The notes beneath the pieces were generated by a model. That model worked only from the letters and a program-made list of their open reading frames with translations, was not told the origin of the DNA and did no database searches. From the NCBI GenBank assembly GCA_045658165.1, contig JAZOUN010000074.1:1-64000 (forward strand): a DNA stretch of 64,000 nucleotides. Reading direction: 5' to 3'. Below, piece by piece: positions 42,106 through 52,500 of this stretch; positions within the stretch are counted from its first letter, which is position 1, and every line of letters begins with the position of its first letter. The DNA comes from UBA1081 sp045658165. GTDB taxonomy: Bacteria > Bacillota > Clostridia > Oscillospirales > Acutalibacteraceae. Both the position numbers and the translations under genes were made by a program.

Positions 42106-44662
42106 ATACTCTCTTTTTTCAAAAGGACTGTGCATCATTCTCTCTGCACTGATGTTTTTCAGTTTCATTTTCTTCGGAATAAAAACTGTAACCGGATCTT
42201 TGGTTTACGGTTTCAATGAATATTTAAGCGGTGATATAAAGCCTTATTATCATTCCTACGGTTTTGAAACACAGCTGAATACAGATATATATTATCTGCA
42301 TGAAGCATCATATCGCGGTCAGAGCCTCATATCAAAGGCTTATGATGAAAACAGAACCGCAATTATTAATGAAGCTGTAAACTACTATCTTAATCAGAAA
42401 GCTGCTATAATTTATAACGAGTTGACCTTTGCCGTTGAAAATTATGATGAATCATATTTTCTTTATGAATACACAGCTGATGCTGTCGACATACCGGAAG
42501 ATTATACAATGACAATAAATCCGGATAATTCAACATCTGATTCATTTTCCGGCACCAATGAAACGCTGACAGATAAAAACGGAGAAAGAATACCACGTAA
42601 TGTTGAAGCGGCAAGAAAAGTACTTGAAAATTATTCGGGACTTGAACTTCTGCCGTATTCTGCACTTGTAAGAGATTCGGCTTTCACAGAAAACACATTT
42701 TATTACAGCTCTTCATTATGTATAACCTCTGATTATGAAACAATAATTACTTTTACAAACTCCTATGAATCAGATGAAACAGAAATCAGAAAGAATTTTC
42801 TTGCTGAATATGAGAATCAGAAAGAAAAAGAATCTGCTTCTGCAGAGAGTCTGTATTACATTGCTACAGAAAGACTTTCGACACTCAAATCATTAAAATA
42901 TTTTATAACTCTTGAAAACGGAAATATTGAAACAAACATCGCCAACATAACTGAAGACGATTTCAAAAAGAATGCAAAAAGTTTCCGCAATTATATGTTT
43001 TCAGACGGTACAGGTACTGCACTCCCCGATTTTTCAGATCAGATGCAGAATAATATCAGAGAAACATTCTCCAATGCCGGAAACAATAAAGTGTTTTTCT
43101 ATATTGACACAGATGCATTGAATGAAAGTAATGATTCGTATGCATATCTTTACGATATATACAACTCTATGCTTTCATCTGACGCAATGACAAATATTTC
43201 AATTGCGTTAATTGCTGTTATATTATCATTAATACTGCTTATCGTATTTCTTTGTCTTTGCGGGCACAGCCAAAATGACAGTGAAACAAACATTGCACTG
43301 ATTGACAGAGTACCGACAGATATTCATTTTATACTCTCTATAGGAATTGTTGCAGGACTCACAGTTTTAGGAGGCTGGCTTGCAATTGAATTTATTGAAA
43401 ACACAAGTGAATTATATACAAAAATTATACTGATGTATGCCCCGATCGGTCTCGGAGGAATTTTCACTCTCAGTTATTTAATATTTGCGGAATGGTTGGC
43501 ATCAACTGTCAGAATCAAGAAATGCGGTCAGAAGTTCTTCGCAAATATGATTATCTCAAAAGGCATATTTGCTCTTTATAAACTTTTCCGCAAAGGAATA
43601 AAATCAATTAAGAATTTCATTTCTGCATTCGGTTACAAACCGAAAAAAATGCAAAGAACTGTTATAATGCTTGCAATCGGATATGTACTCGGCAATTTTA
43701 TAATTATTTTTGCTGCACAACTGTTGAGTTATTTTATTTACAGCGGAATCTCAATTGTTATAGGAATTGTTGCAAGTATCATTTTCAACTGTGTGTGCAT
43801 ATATTTTATTCTGCAATATCTTATCATACTAGATAAAATTATTGACGCATCAAGCAGACATGAATCTGTAAATTTCGGCAATGAAAACATCCCTGCTTCA
43901 CTGAGCATTCTGGCTTCAAACCTTACCAATACAAATGAAGCACTTACAAAAGCAATAGAAAAAGCTGTGCGTGATGAACAGATGAAAACTGAACTGATAA
44001 CAAATGTCTCGCACGACCTTAAAACACCGCTGACATCTCTTATTTCATACTCAGACCTGCTGAGCAAATGTGAAATAACCGATGAAACTGCATCAAAGTA
44101 TATCAGCGTAATAAACACACAATCAATAAAATTGAAAAGGCTTATTGAAGATCTGATTGAAGCATCCAAAGTGTCAACGGGCAATGTGACACTTAACACA
44201 ACAAAACTCAATCTATCAGAACTTGCAATGCAGACAATTGCAGAGTTTGCTCCCGAAATGGAGAAAAACGGCAACGAAATAAGATTTTCTGAACCTGAAA
44301 GTCCGCCAACTATTTTTGCAGACGGTTCAAAAACATACAGAATTCTTGCAAATCTTCTCAGCAATGCAAAAAAATATTCTGCACCTGATACAAGAATTTA
44401 TGTTTCGGTATATACTGACAAAATAAACAGTTATTTCGAAATCAAAAACATTTCTTGTGAACCACTGAACATTTCAGCAGAAGAACTGACAGAAAGATTT
44501 GTACGTGGTGACAAATCAAGAACAAGAGATGGAAACGGATTAGGACTGTCAATTGCAAAAGATCTTTGCATACTGCAGGGCGGAAATCTAAATTTATTTA
44601 TTGACGGAGACTTGTTCAAAGCTATCATCAGTCTTCCGTATGCAGGCGAATTGAATTCTTAA
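42080..44662 (+). CDS. Membrane sensor histidine kinase with large extracytoplasmic domain
   Basis: An 860-residue kinase. TM1 is about residues 17-36; an extracytoplasmic region of about 335 residues (37-372) follows, with no family I recognise; then five more helices (about 373-396, 413-437, 447-470, 526-552, 553-582). The HisKA box is NVSHDLKTPLTSL with phospho-acceptor His 645; the ATPase has N box LANLLSNAKKYS and G box RDGNGLGLSIAKDL. TTG at 42080 is the start, with AGGTGG (42065-42070) nine bases upstream, inside the response regulator gene. The signal is unknown. Confidence 0.92.
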   Translation: MDTKSIKFKYSLFSKGLCIILSALMFFSFIFFGIKTVTGSLVYGFNEYLSGDIKPYYHSYGFETQLNTDIYYLHEASYRGQSLISKAYDENRTAIINEAVNYYLNQKAAIIYNELTFAVENYDESYFLYEYTADAVDIPEDYTMTINPDNSTSDSFSGTNETLTDKNGERIPRNVEAARKVLENYSGLELLPYSALVRDSAFTENTFYYSSSLCITSDYETIITFTNSYESDETEIRKNFLAEYENQKEKESASAESLYYIATERLSTLKSLKYFITLENGNIETNIANITEDDFKKNAKSFRNYMFSDGTGTALPDFSDQMQNNIRETFSNAGNNKVFFYIDTDALNESNDSYAYLYDIYNSMLSSDAMTNISIALIAVILSLILLIVFLCLCGHSQNDSETNIALIDRVPTDIHFILSIGIVAGLTVLGGWLAIEFIENTSELYTKIILMYAPIGLGGIFTLSYLIFAEWLASTVRIKKCGQKFFANMIISKGIFALYKLFRKGIKSIKNFISAFGYKPKKMQRTVIMLAIGYVLGNFIIIFAAQLLSYFIYSGISIVIGIVASIIFNCVCIYFILQYLIILDKIIDASSRHESVNFGNENIPASLSILASNLTNTNEALTKAIEKAVRDEQMKTELITNVSHDLKTPLTSLISYSDLLSKCEITDETASKYISVINTQSIKLKRLIEDLIEASKVSTGNVTLNTTKLNLSELAMQTIAEFAPEMEKNGNEIRFSEPESPPTIFADGSKTYRILANLLSNAKKYSAPDTRIYVSVYTDKINSYFEIKNISCEPLNISAEELTERFVRGDKSRTRDGNGLGLSIAKDLCILQGGNLNLFIDGDLFKAIISLPYAGELNS

Positions 44663-44666
44663 AAGA

Positions 44667-44697
44667 AAAAGAAGGAGCGTTCAGCTCCTTCTTTTTT
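44667..44697. terminator. Bidirectional terminator
   Basis: AAAAGAAGGAGC and GCTCCTTCTTTT form a 12-bp stem with a 5-base loop between the convergent kinase and murC genes; A and T runs flank it. Confidence 0.92.
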
Positions 44698-46066
44698 AAC
44701 TTAATTTATCAATTATAATTTTTGCAATTTTGTAAACATCACCGCATCCGAGGGTAATAATCATGTCCCCTTCTTCTGCAATTTCAATTGCTCTGTCTGC
44801 TACCTCTTCAAACGTAGAATACCATTCACTGCCCGGGATTTTATCTGCAAGGTCTTTTGTATAGATATTATATGTGTTCTTTTCTCTTGAACCCATAATT
44901 TCGGTCATTATAACCTTGTCTGGAATTTTAAGAACATCTGCAAAATCATCAAGGAGCATTGCTGTTCTTGAAAATGTAAAAGGCTGATGAATTGCAATTA
45001 CTTTATTATAGTTCATCTTCATAGCGGCTTCGAGTGTAACCTTTAACTCTGCCGGATGATGTGCATAATCATCAACTATTTCGATTCCTTTGATTTTTGC
45101 AAGTTTTTCAAATCGTCTGCCTGCACCTGTAAAATCTGTCAGAAGTTCAATAGCAGTCTTTGCTTCAACACCTGAATAAACAGCACATGCAACAGCGCAA
45201 AGAGAATTATAGACATTGTGATCTCCGGGAACAGAAAGAACTGCTCTTCCCTGCTTTTCACCCTTATAATAAACATCAAATTCAGGAAATGCACCGTTAT
45301 TGAGAACAATATCATCTGCATACCAGTCATTCTTACTGTCTTTACCGAATGAAATAAGCTTCTTTCCTGAAAGTCTGCCTACAACATCAAGAGTTTCTTC
45401 ATCATCACCGTTATAAATTACAGTTTCAGACATATCGGAAAATTCAAAGAAAGATTTCTTTAGGTTTTCCATTGTTTTGAAATAATCCATGTGATCTTCA
45501 TCAATATTGAGAATAACACTGCATGCAGGTGAAAGTTCAAGGAATGTATTAGAAAACTCACAAGCTTCACATACAAAAAGATCTGTATTTCCTGTGATAC
45601 CGTTTGTACCTGTCATGGGAAGTTTACCGCCGATAACTGCAGAGGGATCTGCACCTGCATTTATAAGCACCTGAGTAAGCATTGATGTTGTTGTGGTTTT
45701 TCCGTGAGTTCCGCTGATACCTATACAATTACCGAACTTTCGTGAAACTGCACCGAGGAGTTTGGAACGTTCAAATGTGGGAATACCGCTGTTTTTTGCA
45801 GCAATGAGTTCAGGATTGTCTGCCATTATGGCTGCAGTATAAACTATCATCTCAGCACCATTTATATTTTCGGCACACTGCCCCATTTTAACATCAATAC
45901 CGAGATTACGGATACGTTTAAGTGTATCAGTTTCATTATTATCTGAGCCGGAAAGAATATATCCCTTGGAATGAAGTATTTCAGCAAGAGGACACATTCC
46001 TGAGCCACCGATACCGATAAAATGAATTCTTTTTACTTTATCAAGATATATATCTGCTTCAAACAA
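44696..46066 (-). CDS. murC: UDP-N-acetylmuramate-L-alanine ligase
   Basis: Adds the first amino acid, L-Ala, to UDP-MurNAc in peptidoglycan synthesis, using ATP. The N-terminal Rossmann domain has HFIGIGGSGMCPLAEIL, the ATP loop is GISGTHGKTTTTSML (near 113), and the C-terminal ligase has VDDYAHHPAELKVTLEA. 456 residues. TTG at 46066 is taken as start, with GGAGAT eight bases before it. It lies 17 bases after the PHP phosphatase gene. Confidence 0.97.
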   Translation of the reverse strand: MFEADIYLDKVKRIHFIGIGGSGMCPLAEILHSKGYILSGSDNNETDTLKRIRNLGIDVKMGQCAENINGAEMIVYTAAIMADNPELIAAKNSGIPTFERSKLLGAVSRKFGNCIGISGTHGKTTTTSMLTQVLINAGADPSAVIGGKLPMTGTNGITGNTDLFVCEACEFSNTFLELSPACSVILNIDEDHMDYFKTMENLKKSFFEFSDMSETVIYNGDDEETLDVVGRLSGKKLISFGKDSKNDWYADDIVLNNGAFPEFDVYYKGEKQGRAVLSVPGDHNVYNSLCAVACAVYSGVEAKTAIELLTDFTGAGRRFEKLAKIKGIEIVDDYAHHPAELKVTLEAAMKMNYNKVIAIHQPFTFSRTAMLLDDFADVLKIPDKVIMTEIMGSREKNTYNIYTKDLADKIPGSEWYSTFEEVADRAIEIAEEGDMIITLGCGDVYKIAKIIIDKLS

Positions 46067-46083
46067 AAAATTTCATCTCCGTT

Positions 46084-46899
46084 TTATTCAATAGGAATTT
46101 CAACATGCTGTCTTTTCTGGAAAAGAGTAACACAATCAAAACCTGCGTTTTTTGCAACAGACATAGCATCTTTTATTCCTACTGCAATATGCTGTGCAAA
46201 ATGTGCATCAGAACCGACTGAAACAAATTTACCGCCGAGTTCTTTGAATCTTACAACAGTTTCAGCCTCAGGAGAAAGTCTGTTTATAGGCTGTCTTAGA
46301 CCTGCTGCATTGATTTCAAGTGCAATATCTTTTTCTGCTGCAAGTTTTAATATTTCATCAACCTGATCTTTATATTCATTTATATCAACAGTAATGTTAT
46401 TTCTTGCATACAGATATCTGAAAGGATATGTAAGATGTGCAAGAATATCAAACTTGCCCCATTCAAGCATAGTCAGAATTTCGCTGAAATATTCCTGCAT
46501 CGTTCCTTTGATGTCGATTTTTGAAAAATCTTCTGTATAATAAAAGTCTTCGCGTTTTCTGAGATTATGAACAGAACCGATAACAACATCAAATTTCTGG
46601 GATGCAAGGATTTTTTCTGCTGTTTCAATATCATATGTAGGCTGACCGAGTTCAATTCCGTTAAGAACAAGAAGCTTGCCTAAAAAAGCACTTTTTGCCT
46701 TTGCAATTTCAAAAAATGCCTGACGAACAGTTCTTTCACCGTCTGTATTAAATGCGTCAACCTCGCAATGGTCTGTAAAAGCAATTGCACGCAGACCTTT
46801 GTTGCATGCAGCCTCGCACATATATACAGGAGAATGGTTACCGTCAAAGGAATTGTCGGTATGAGTATGCATATCAATTATATTTTTATAAGTTTCCAT
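46084..46899 (-). CDS. hisJ: PHP-domain histidinol-phosphatase
   Basis: A 271-residue polymerase/histidinol-phosphatase (PHP) enzyme. Metal-binding motifs: DMHTHTDNSFDG at the N-terminus, AFTDHCEVDAF (near 40), DIETAEK/IGSVHNLRK, LAHLTYPFR and SVGSDAHFAQHIAVG (near 232). These match the HisJ/HisK histidinol-phosphatases, which remove phosphate from histidinol phosphate. The his operon at 10-17 kb has no such gene, so this is its best partner. ATG 46899 is preferred (GGTGA upstream). Other PHP substrates cannot be excluded. Confidence 0.82.
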   Translation of the reverse strand: METYKNIIDMHTHTDNSFDGNHSPVYMCEAACNKGLRAIAFTDHCEVDAFNTDGERTVRQAFFEIAKAKSAFLGKLLVLNGIELGQPTYDIETAEKILASQKFDVVIGSVHNLRKREDFYYTEDFSKIDIKGTMQEYFSEILTMLEWGKFDILAHLTYPFRYLYARNNITVDINEYKDQVDEILKLAAEKDIALEINAAGLRQPINRLSPEAETVVRFKELGGKFVSVGSDAHFAQHIAVGIKDAMSVAKNAGFDCVTLFQKRQHVEIPIE

Positions 46900-46962
46900 A
46901 AAATTCACCTGCTATATGTTACCACATACTTTTCTGTTTTACAATATTTTCTAAAAAAAATG

Positions 46963-46991
46963 TTGAAAAATTTAAATAAAGCAGTTACAAT
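46963..46991 (+). promoter_or_regulatory. Sigma-A promoter of ispE
   Basis: TTGAAA (46963-46968), 17-base spacer, TACAAT (46986-46991). Confidence 0.65.
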
Positions 46992-47030
46992 AAAAGAAAA
47001 ATACAGCTGAATAAGGATGAACCGATTATT

Positions 47031-47903
47031 ATGAAGACAATTATAAAAGCTGCTGCAAAAATAAATCTGTTACTTGATCTCACCGCTGTGCTTGAAAACG
47101 GATACCACAGCATTTACACAGTAATGCAATCAATTGATTTATTCGACACAGTTACAGTTGAAACAAACACTTGTAACAAAATCAATCTGACATGCTCTGA
47201 TAATACAATGCCTACAGACAATAAGAATACTGCTTGGAAAGCTGCAGATGCATTCTTTGAATACACAGGAAAAGAAATAACAGGTGTGAATATACACATA
47301 GAGAAGAATATTCCTTCACAAGCAGGCATGGCAGGCGGAAGTACCGATGCGGCTGCTGTAATAAAGGCACTTGATATAATATTCGGAACTGATCTCACTG
47401 AAGAAGATCTTTGCAAAATAGGTGAAAAAGTAGGTGCTGATGTACCGTTTTGTATTATAGGCGGTACAAGATTATGTCTCAACAAAGGTGAAGTTATGGC
47501 AAAACTTCCCGATCTAAAAAAATGTTATATCGTAATTGTAAAACCCGATCAGGGTGTATCAACAAAAGAAGCATACAGCAATTTTGATTCTGCAGAATGG
47601 ATAAGACATCCGGATAACGAAGGTTTTCTTTTTGCAGCAACGCAGAGTGATTTTGATGTAATGTGTAAAAAGGCAGCAAATGTTTTCGAACAGGTTGTAG
47701 AAGTCAGTGACAGAGTAAAAATCAAAGCTATAATGAGAAACCACAACGCCAAACAGGCAATGATGACAGGCAGCGGTGCAGCAGTATTCGGACTTTTTGA
47801 AAACGAGAAAGATGCAAAAATATGTTATAATGAGCTTTCAAAAAAATTCAACAATGTTTATGAAGCTGTACCTACAACAGAAAGCCTGTACATAAAAAAA
47901 TAA
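47031..47903 (+). CDS. ispE: 4-diphosphocytidyl-2-C-methyl-D-erythritol kinase
   Basis: A GHMP kinase of the MEP (non-mevalonate) isoprenoid route. It starts with the substrate-binding AAAKINLLLDL, has the ATP loop PSQAGMAGGSTDAAA (near residue 95) and the C-terminal motif MMTGSGAAVFGLF. 290 residues. Its presence argues that isoprenoids are made by the MEP pathway here. A weak AAGGATG site precedes the ATG. Confidence 0.96.
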   Translation: MKTIIKAAAKINLLLDLTAVLENGYHSIYTVMQSIDLFDTVTVETNTCNKINLTCSDNTMPTDNKNTAWKAADAFFEYTGKEITGVNIHIEKNIPSQAGMAGGSTDAAAVIKALDIIFGTDLTEEDLCKIGEKVGADVPFCIIGGTRLCLNKGEVMAKLPDLKKCYIVIVKPDQGVSTKEAYSNFDSAEWIRHPDNEGFLFAATQSDFDVMCKKAANVFEQVVEVSDRVKIKAIMRNHNAKQAMMTGSGAAVFGLFENEKDAKICYNELSKKFNNVYEAVPTTESLYIKK

Positions 47904-47926
47904 GTAAACTGAATATAAAACAATCA

Positions 47927-47964
47927 GACCGTCTATCATTAAACTGACAGACGGTCAATTTTTT
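47927..47964 (+). terminator. Rho-independent terminator
   Basis: GACCGTCT and AGACGGTC form an 8-bp stem with a 14-base loop, then AATTTTTT; it separates ispE from spoIIR. Confidence 0.85.
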
Positions 47965-47982
47965 ACCGAAAGGACTCAGAAT

Positions 47983-48630
47983 ATGAAAAACCGTGAAAAT
48001 CTTATAATAGGTATGATTGCAGGTATTTTATTTCTCGTACTGTTCAACATATCATCTTTTGTCTACAACTGCAATGAAATAAGAAATGACACACTCAGAC
48101 TCCATATTATTGCAAACTCAGACACAGAAAAAGATCAACGGATAAAACTTGCAGTAAGAGATGCACTTCTTGAATCGGGCAGCAATATTTTCAGCGGAAC
48201 AGTAACACCGGAAACAGCATTCATAACAGTTGCAGAAGAAAAAGAAAATATTGAAAAAACAGTAAAAAAAATACTGAATGAAAATGGTGTTGATTACAAT
48301 ACTGAAATCAATCTTACAACAGAATATTTTGACACAAGAGTTTACGATAACAATGTAACACTTCCGGCAGGACAATATCTTGCACTTAAAATTGTACTGG
48401 GTGAAGGTAACGGAAAAAACTGGTGGTGTGTAATGTTTCCTTCACTTTGTCTGCCTGCAGCAGAAGAAACTGACCTTTCTGCAATAGATTCTGTATATTC
48501 TGAAAATGAAAAATTAATTATATCGAACGGTCAAAAATACACAATCAGATTCAAACTTCTTGAATATCTCGAAAAATTCAAAAATAATGTGACAATTATA
48601 CAGCAGGGTGACATTGTATATAATTACTGA
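47983..48630 (+). CDS. spoIIR: Stage II sporulation protein R
   Basis: SpoIIR is secreted from the forespore and activates SpoIIGA, which releases sigma-E in the mother cell. The 215-residue protein has an N-terminal membrane/signal helix (about 7-25), then LRLHIIANSDTEKDQRIKLA, the family hallmark, and the WWCVMFPSLC motif near 148. GAAAGGA precedes the ATG. Confidence 0.94.
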   Translation: MKNRENLIIGMIAGILFLVLFNISSFVYNCNEIRNDTLRLHIIANSDTEKDQRIKLAVRDALLESGSNIFSGTVTPETAFITVAEEKENIEKTVKKILNENGVDYNTEINLTTEYFDTRVYDNNVTLPAGQYLALKIVLGEGNGKNWWCVMFPSLCLPAAEETDLSAIDSVYSENEKLIISNGQKYTIRFKLLEYLEKFKNNVTIIQQGDIVYNY

Positions 48631-48656
48631 ATATTGCGGCATATTGTAAAAATAAG

Positions 48657-48806
48657 TTTTGAACAGTAAAGTCATTTTACCTTACGCATTTTTACTCAAA
48701 TACTGTCATTTTTAAACATTTAGCACCATGTTATAAACATTTTGAACAGAGTTTTGAACACACTAAAGTTGTTTTACTTTACAGCATTTTTATACAACAG
48801 TATTGC
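48657..48806. repeat. Imperfect direct repeat in the spoIIR-HAD intergenic region
   Basis: TTTTGAACA occurs at 48657, 48740 and 48752. The first and third are followed by related 45-base stretches (CTAAAGT-, TTTTAC-, GCATTTTTA- and CAGTA/CTGTC-like blocks). The copies are AT-rich and diverged. No gene is visible in the 245 bases between spoIIR and the next gene. Confidence 0.5.
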
Positions 48807-48839
48807 AAAGATTACTTCACTATTCACACAAAACACAAA

Positions 48840-48873
48840 AAAATCAGTAAAGCAAAACCGCTTTACTGATTTT
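48840..48873. terminator. Bidirectional terminator
   Basis: AAAATCAGTAAAGC and GCTTTACTGATTTT form a 14-bp perfect stem with loop AAAACC, just after the HAD gene stop on the minus strand. Confidence 0.9.
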
Positions 48874-48875
48874 CA

Positions 48876-49445
48876 TTATTTTATCTGAGTTATTTTGTCT
48901 CCGCTTACAAGAAAAACACGTTTTGCATATTCTGCAAAAAATCCGTCGTTTTTTATTGAATCAGTATAGAAATCATCAATATCAACATCTCCGAAATCTT
49001 CCTGCAAAGCCTTTATCTTATTCTCTCGCATACATATTCTTGTTATCTGACCTGTGGAATCATCGATTTTTGAACAAACGATATTTTTAATTCCCAATCT
49101 TTTTGCAATCTCCTTGATAGTAAGCTCCGGAGATGCTGTAAGAATAAGATCATCTTCTTGTTGCACTTCTTTATAAAAGCTCTTTATTTTGTGCATGTGA
49201 CCGTCCCAGAATTTCTGAGTAAATTCCTCCCATTTATCATAATCGCAATAGCACTTTTTAATGACCGGAGCATAATCGGTCATCATCTGTTCAACAGTCA
49301 CTTTGCCGAGCTTATATTTAAGAAATGCTAACATTACTTTTGGCAGAAAGCGTACAAATGTCGGATTGACTTTTATGTATTCAAGAAAAAAGTCAAAAAA
49401 ACTTTCACCATCATAAATTGTGTTATCAAAATCATAAATATTCAT
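48876..49445 (-). CDS. HAD-superfamily IB phosphatase
   Basis: A small haloacid-dehalogenase phosphatase of about 189 residues. Motif I is YDFDNTIYDG (nucleophile Asp), motif II TASPE, and DFYTDSIKNDGFF carries the acidic motif IV. The cap is helical, as in the SerB/class IB group. The substrate is unknown. Two ATG codons are possible (49460 and 49445); neither has a ribosome binding site, and the -10 element at 49452-49457 places the transcription start on the A of the second, so a leaderless mRNA from 49445 is proposed. Confidence 0.8.
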   Translation of the reverse strand: MNIYDFDNTIYDGESFFDFFLEYIKVNPTFVRFLPKVMLAFLKYKLGKVTVEQMMTDYAPVIKKCYCDYDKWEEFTQKFWDGHMHKIKSFYKEVQQEDDLILTASPELTIKEIAKRLGIKNIVCSKIDDSTGQITRICMRENKIKALQEDFGDVDIDDFYTDSIKNDGFFAEYAKRVFLVSGDKITQIK

Positions 49446-49451
49446 AGTTTT

Positions 49452-49479
49452 ATTATACATAATATATAATAAAATTCAA
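49452..49479 (-). promoter_or_regulatory. Promoter giving a predicted leaderless mRNA
   Basis: On the minus strand TTGAAT (49474-49479), 16-base spacer, TATAAT (49452-49457), then only six bases to ATG 49445, which would be at or next to +1. Confidence 0.6.
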
Positions 49480-49496
49480 TAATATTTTTATTTTTA

Positions 49497-49525
49497 TTGA
49501 AAAAAATTACATTATGTAGTATAAT
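49497..49525 (+). promoter_or_regulatory. Sigma-A promoter of GH38 gene
   Basis: TTGAAA (49497-49502), 17-base spacer, TATAAT (49520-49525), divergent from the HAD promoter. Confidence 0.8.
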
Positions 49526-49556
49526 TCTATCAAATATTAACCTTGAGGTGATTATA

Positions 49557-52500
49557 TTGTTAAACGAACCCCAGATAAAAAAACTTATAGGCAAACTTGA
49601 GCTTTTTGCAACTCTTGTTGAACCTATGATTTTTGAAAAACAGGGTGAAATTGAATGTTCCGCATTCCTTACTCAGGACAGACTTCACGACATTCCTACA
49701 GCAGACAAATTCTCTCCTGTTGAGAAAGGCTACACATGGTTTGGTAAGGATTCTTACTGTTGGTTCAAAGGTCAGTATTCCGTACCCGAAGAACTCGCTG
49801 GAAAAGATCTGTTCATAAAACCCCATATGCAGGGTTACGAAGCTCTTCTGTTTGTAAACGGAAGAACTATGGGTACATTTGCAACAAAAATCGTATATAC
49901 AGGTCATGGAAATCATTACTGTGACATGATTAAGAAGAATGCTGTTGCAGGTGAAAATCTTGATATCATTATTGAATACTACGGCGGTCATGACTACCCC
50001 GGTTGCCATCCTACAGAAGATGCAGGTATCAAAGACTACAACTTCAGATATGACGGTGCAGATATCTGCACAAAGAACTATGAAATACAGGAATTCTATT
50101 TTGATCTGCTTACAGTTCTTCAGCTTGCTACAGCTCTTCCTGATGACAGCTTCATGAGAGGACAGGCTATCAATGCGCTCTATGAAGTACATAAGAATGT
50201 ATATTATCTTCTTGAAGACACAGACATGGATTCTTTCATTGACGGTATCAGAAAGTCTGTTCCTGCTCTTAAGAAAGTTCTTGCAATGAAATCAGAAGAT
50301 TCTGCTCCTTTTGTAGGTCTTATAGGTCATTCACATATGGACACAGCTTGGCTCTGGCATGTGGGTGAAACAGAAAAGAAAGTTATAAGAACATATGCTA
50401 ATGCACTCAGCCTTATGGATCAGTATCCTGAATACAATTTCATTCAGAGTTCTGCATGTCACGGCGATATGATCAGAAAGAACAGACCTGAACTCTTTGA
50501 AAGAATTGCAGAAAAAGTCCGTGAAGGCAGATATGAACCCAACGGCGGTGTATGGGTTGAATGTGACTGTAATATCACTTCCGGTGAATCAATGATCCGT
50601 CAGTTCCTCTGGGGACAGAGATTCACAAGAAAGTATTTTGATTACACATCAGACTGCTTCTGGCTTCCCGATACATTCGGTTACTCTGCAGCAATTCCTC
50701 AGATTATGAAAGGTTGTTCTATTGATTATTTCCTTACAACAAAACTTTCATGGAATGATACAAATACTTTCCCCTATGATACATTCAACTGGCAGGGACT
50801 TGACGGAACAACTGTGTTCACACATTTCAACAGAACACATATGTATCCCGATGTAGTCGCAACAATCAGAGAAACAAAGGGCTGGCTCAAACAGAAGAGT
50901 GTTTCAAACAAGAGACTCATGTCTTACGGTTTCGGTGACGGCGGCGGCGGACCTCAGTTCGAAATGATTGAACATGCAAAGAGAATTGCAGACCTTGACG
51001 GTGTCGGAAAATCAAAACATATGTCAGTAAGCGAATTTATGAAGGATCTTGAAGCTACAGCTGTGAATCCCAATACATACAGAGGCGAACTTTACCTTGA
51101 ACTTCACAGAGGTACACTGACCAATCAGCACACAATCAAGAGAAACAACAGAAAATCTGAATTTGCACTTCGTGATCTTGAAATCCTCACAGTAAACGAA
51201 GCTGTAAAAACAAAGAAAGAAGCTTCAGGCGAAACAATTGCTCCCCTTTATGAAACACTTCTTATAAATCAGTTCCATGACATTCTTCCCGGAACATGTC
51301 TCCACAGAGCACACGCTGAAAGCCGTGAACAGACAACAGCTCTTATTAAAAATGCAAACGAGCAGATTGCTGCAATTGTAAATGGTGACAATAACGAAAC
51401 TGTTTCATTCATCAATACTCTTTCCTTTGACAGAAATGATGCTGTTTTCATGAATTACAACGGATATATTGTAGATGCAGACTGCAAACAGCAGATTTAC
51501 ACAGACCTTGACGGTAACAAAAAGCTTATTGTTTGCGGTATTACAGTTCCTGCGATGTCTTCTGTAACACTCAACCTCAAGAAGGGTGAACCTGAAACTG
51601 CTTCAGCTTTCAATGCAGACGGCAATGTTCTTGAAACACCTTTTGCAAAGGTTACATTTGCAGACAACGGAACAATCAGTTCTTTCATCGACACAACTGC
51701 CAACAGAGAAATTCTCGGTGGCGAATATAATTTCAACACATTCCTTATGGCTGAAGACGTGCCCGATCAGTGGGATAACTGGGATATTGACGCTGATATT
51801 CAGTGTAAATTCAAAGATGCGTCAAATCTTCTTTCCAGAGAAGTTGTTTCAGCAGGTGCTGCTGCATATATTATCCGCTCTGAATACAAAATTTCTGACA
51901 AATCATCAGTTACTCAGGATATGATTTTCTTTGCAGATTCTGCAGAAGTAAGATTTGATACAGTTATGAACTGGCAGGATGATCACAGACTTCTTAAAAC
52001 TGCTTTTGATACTAACGTATGTGATGACTTTGCAAGACATGAAATTCAGTTCGGTCATGTAAAACGTCCCACAACACGCAACAATTCTATTGAAGAAGCT
52101 AAATTTGAAGTTGTTAACCATAAGTATACAGACCTTTCAGAATCAAGATACGGTGTTGCACTTCTCAACGACTGTAAATACGGTATCACTGTAGAAGGCG
52201 GTAATCTTCGTCTTTCACTTCATAAGGGCGGTACACATCCTGACAGCAAGGGTGACCACGATGGTCTTCATAAGTGCACATACTCTCTCCTGCCCCATAA
52301 CAGCGGTTTTACTTCAAATGAGGTCATCAGACCTTCCTACGCATTAAATGTGCCTGTAATCACTGCAAACGGCAGATATGAAATGACTGCTCCTGTTACT
52401 GTTAACACAGACAACATCTTTGTTGAAGCAATCAAGCCCTGTGAAGACACACAGAAAGCATTTATCGTTCGTATGTACGAAGCAGAAGGAACAAGAACAA

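Noticed and set aside
43738..44364. Minus-strand frame of 208 codons
   Set aside because: Shadow of the histidine kinase catalytic domain; Ser/Ile-rich and without start signals.
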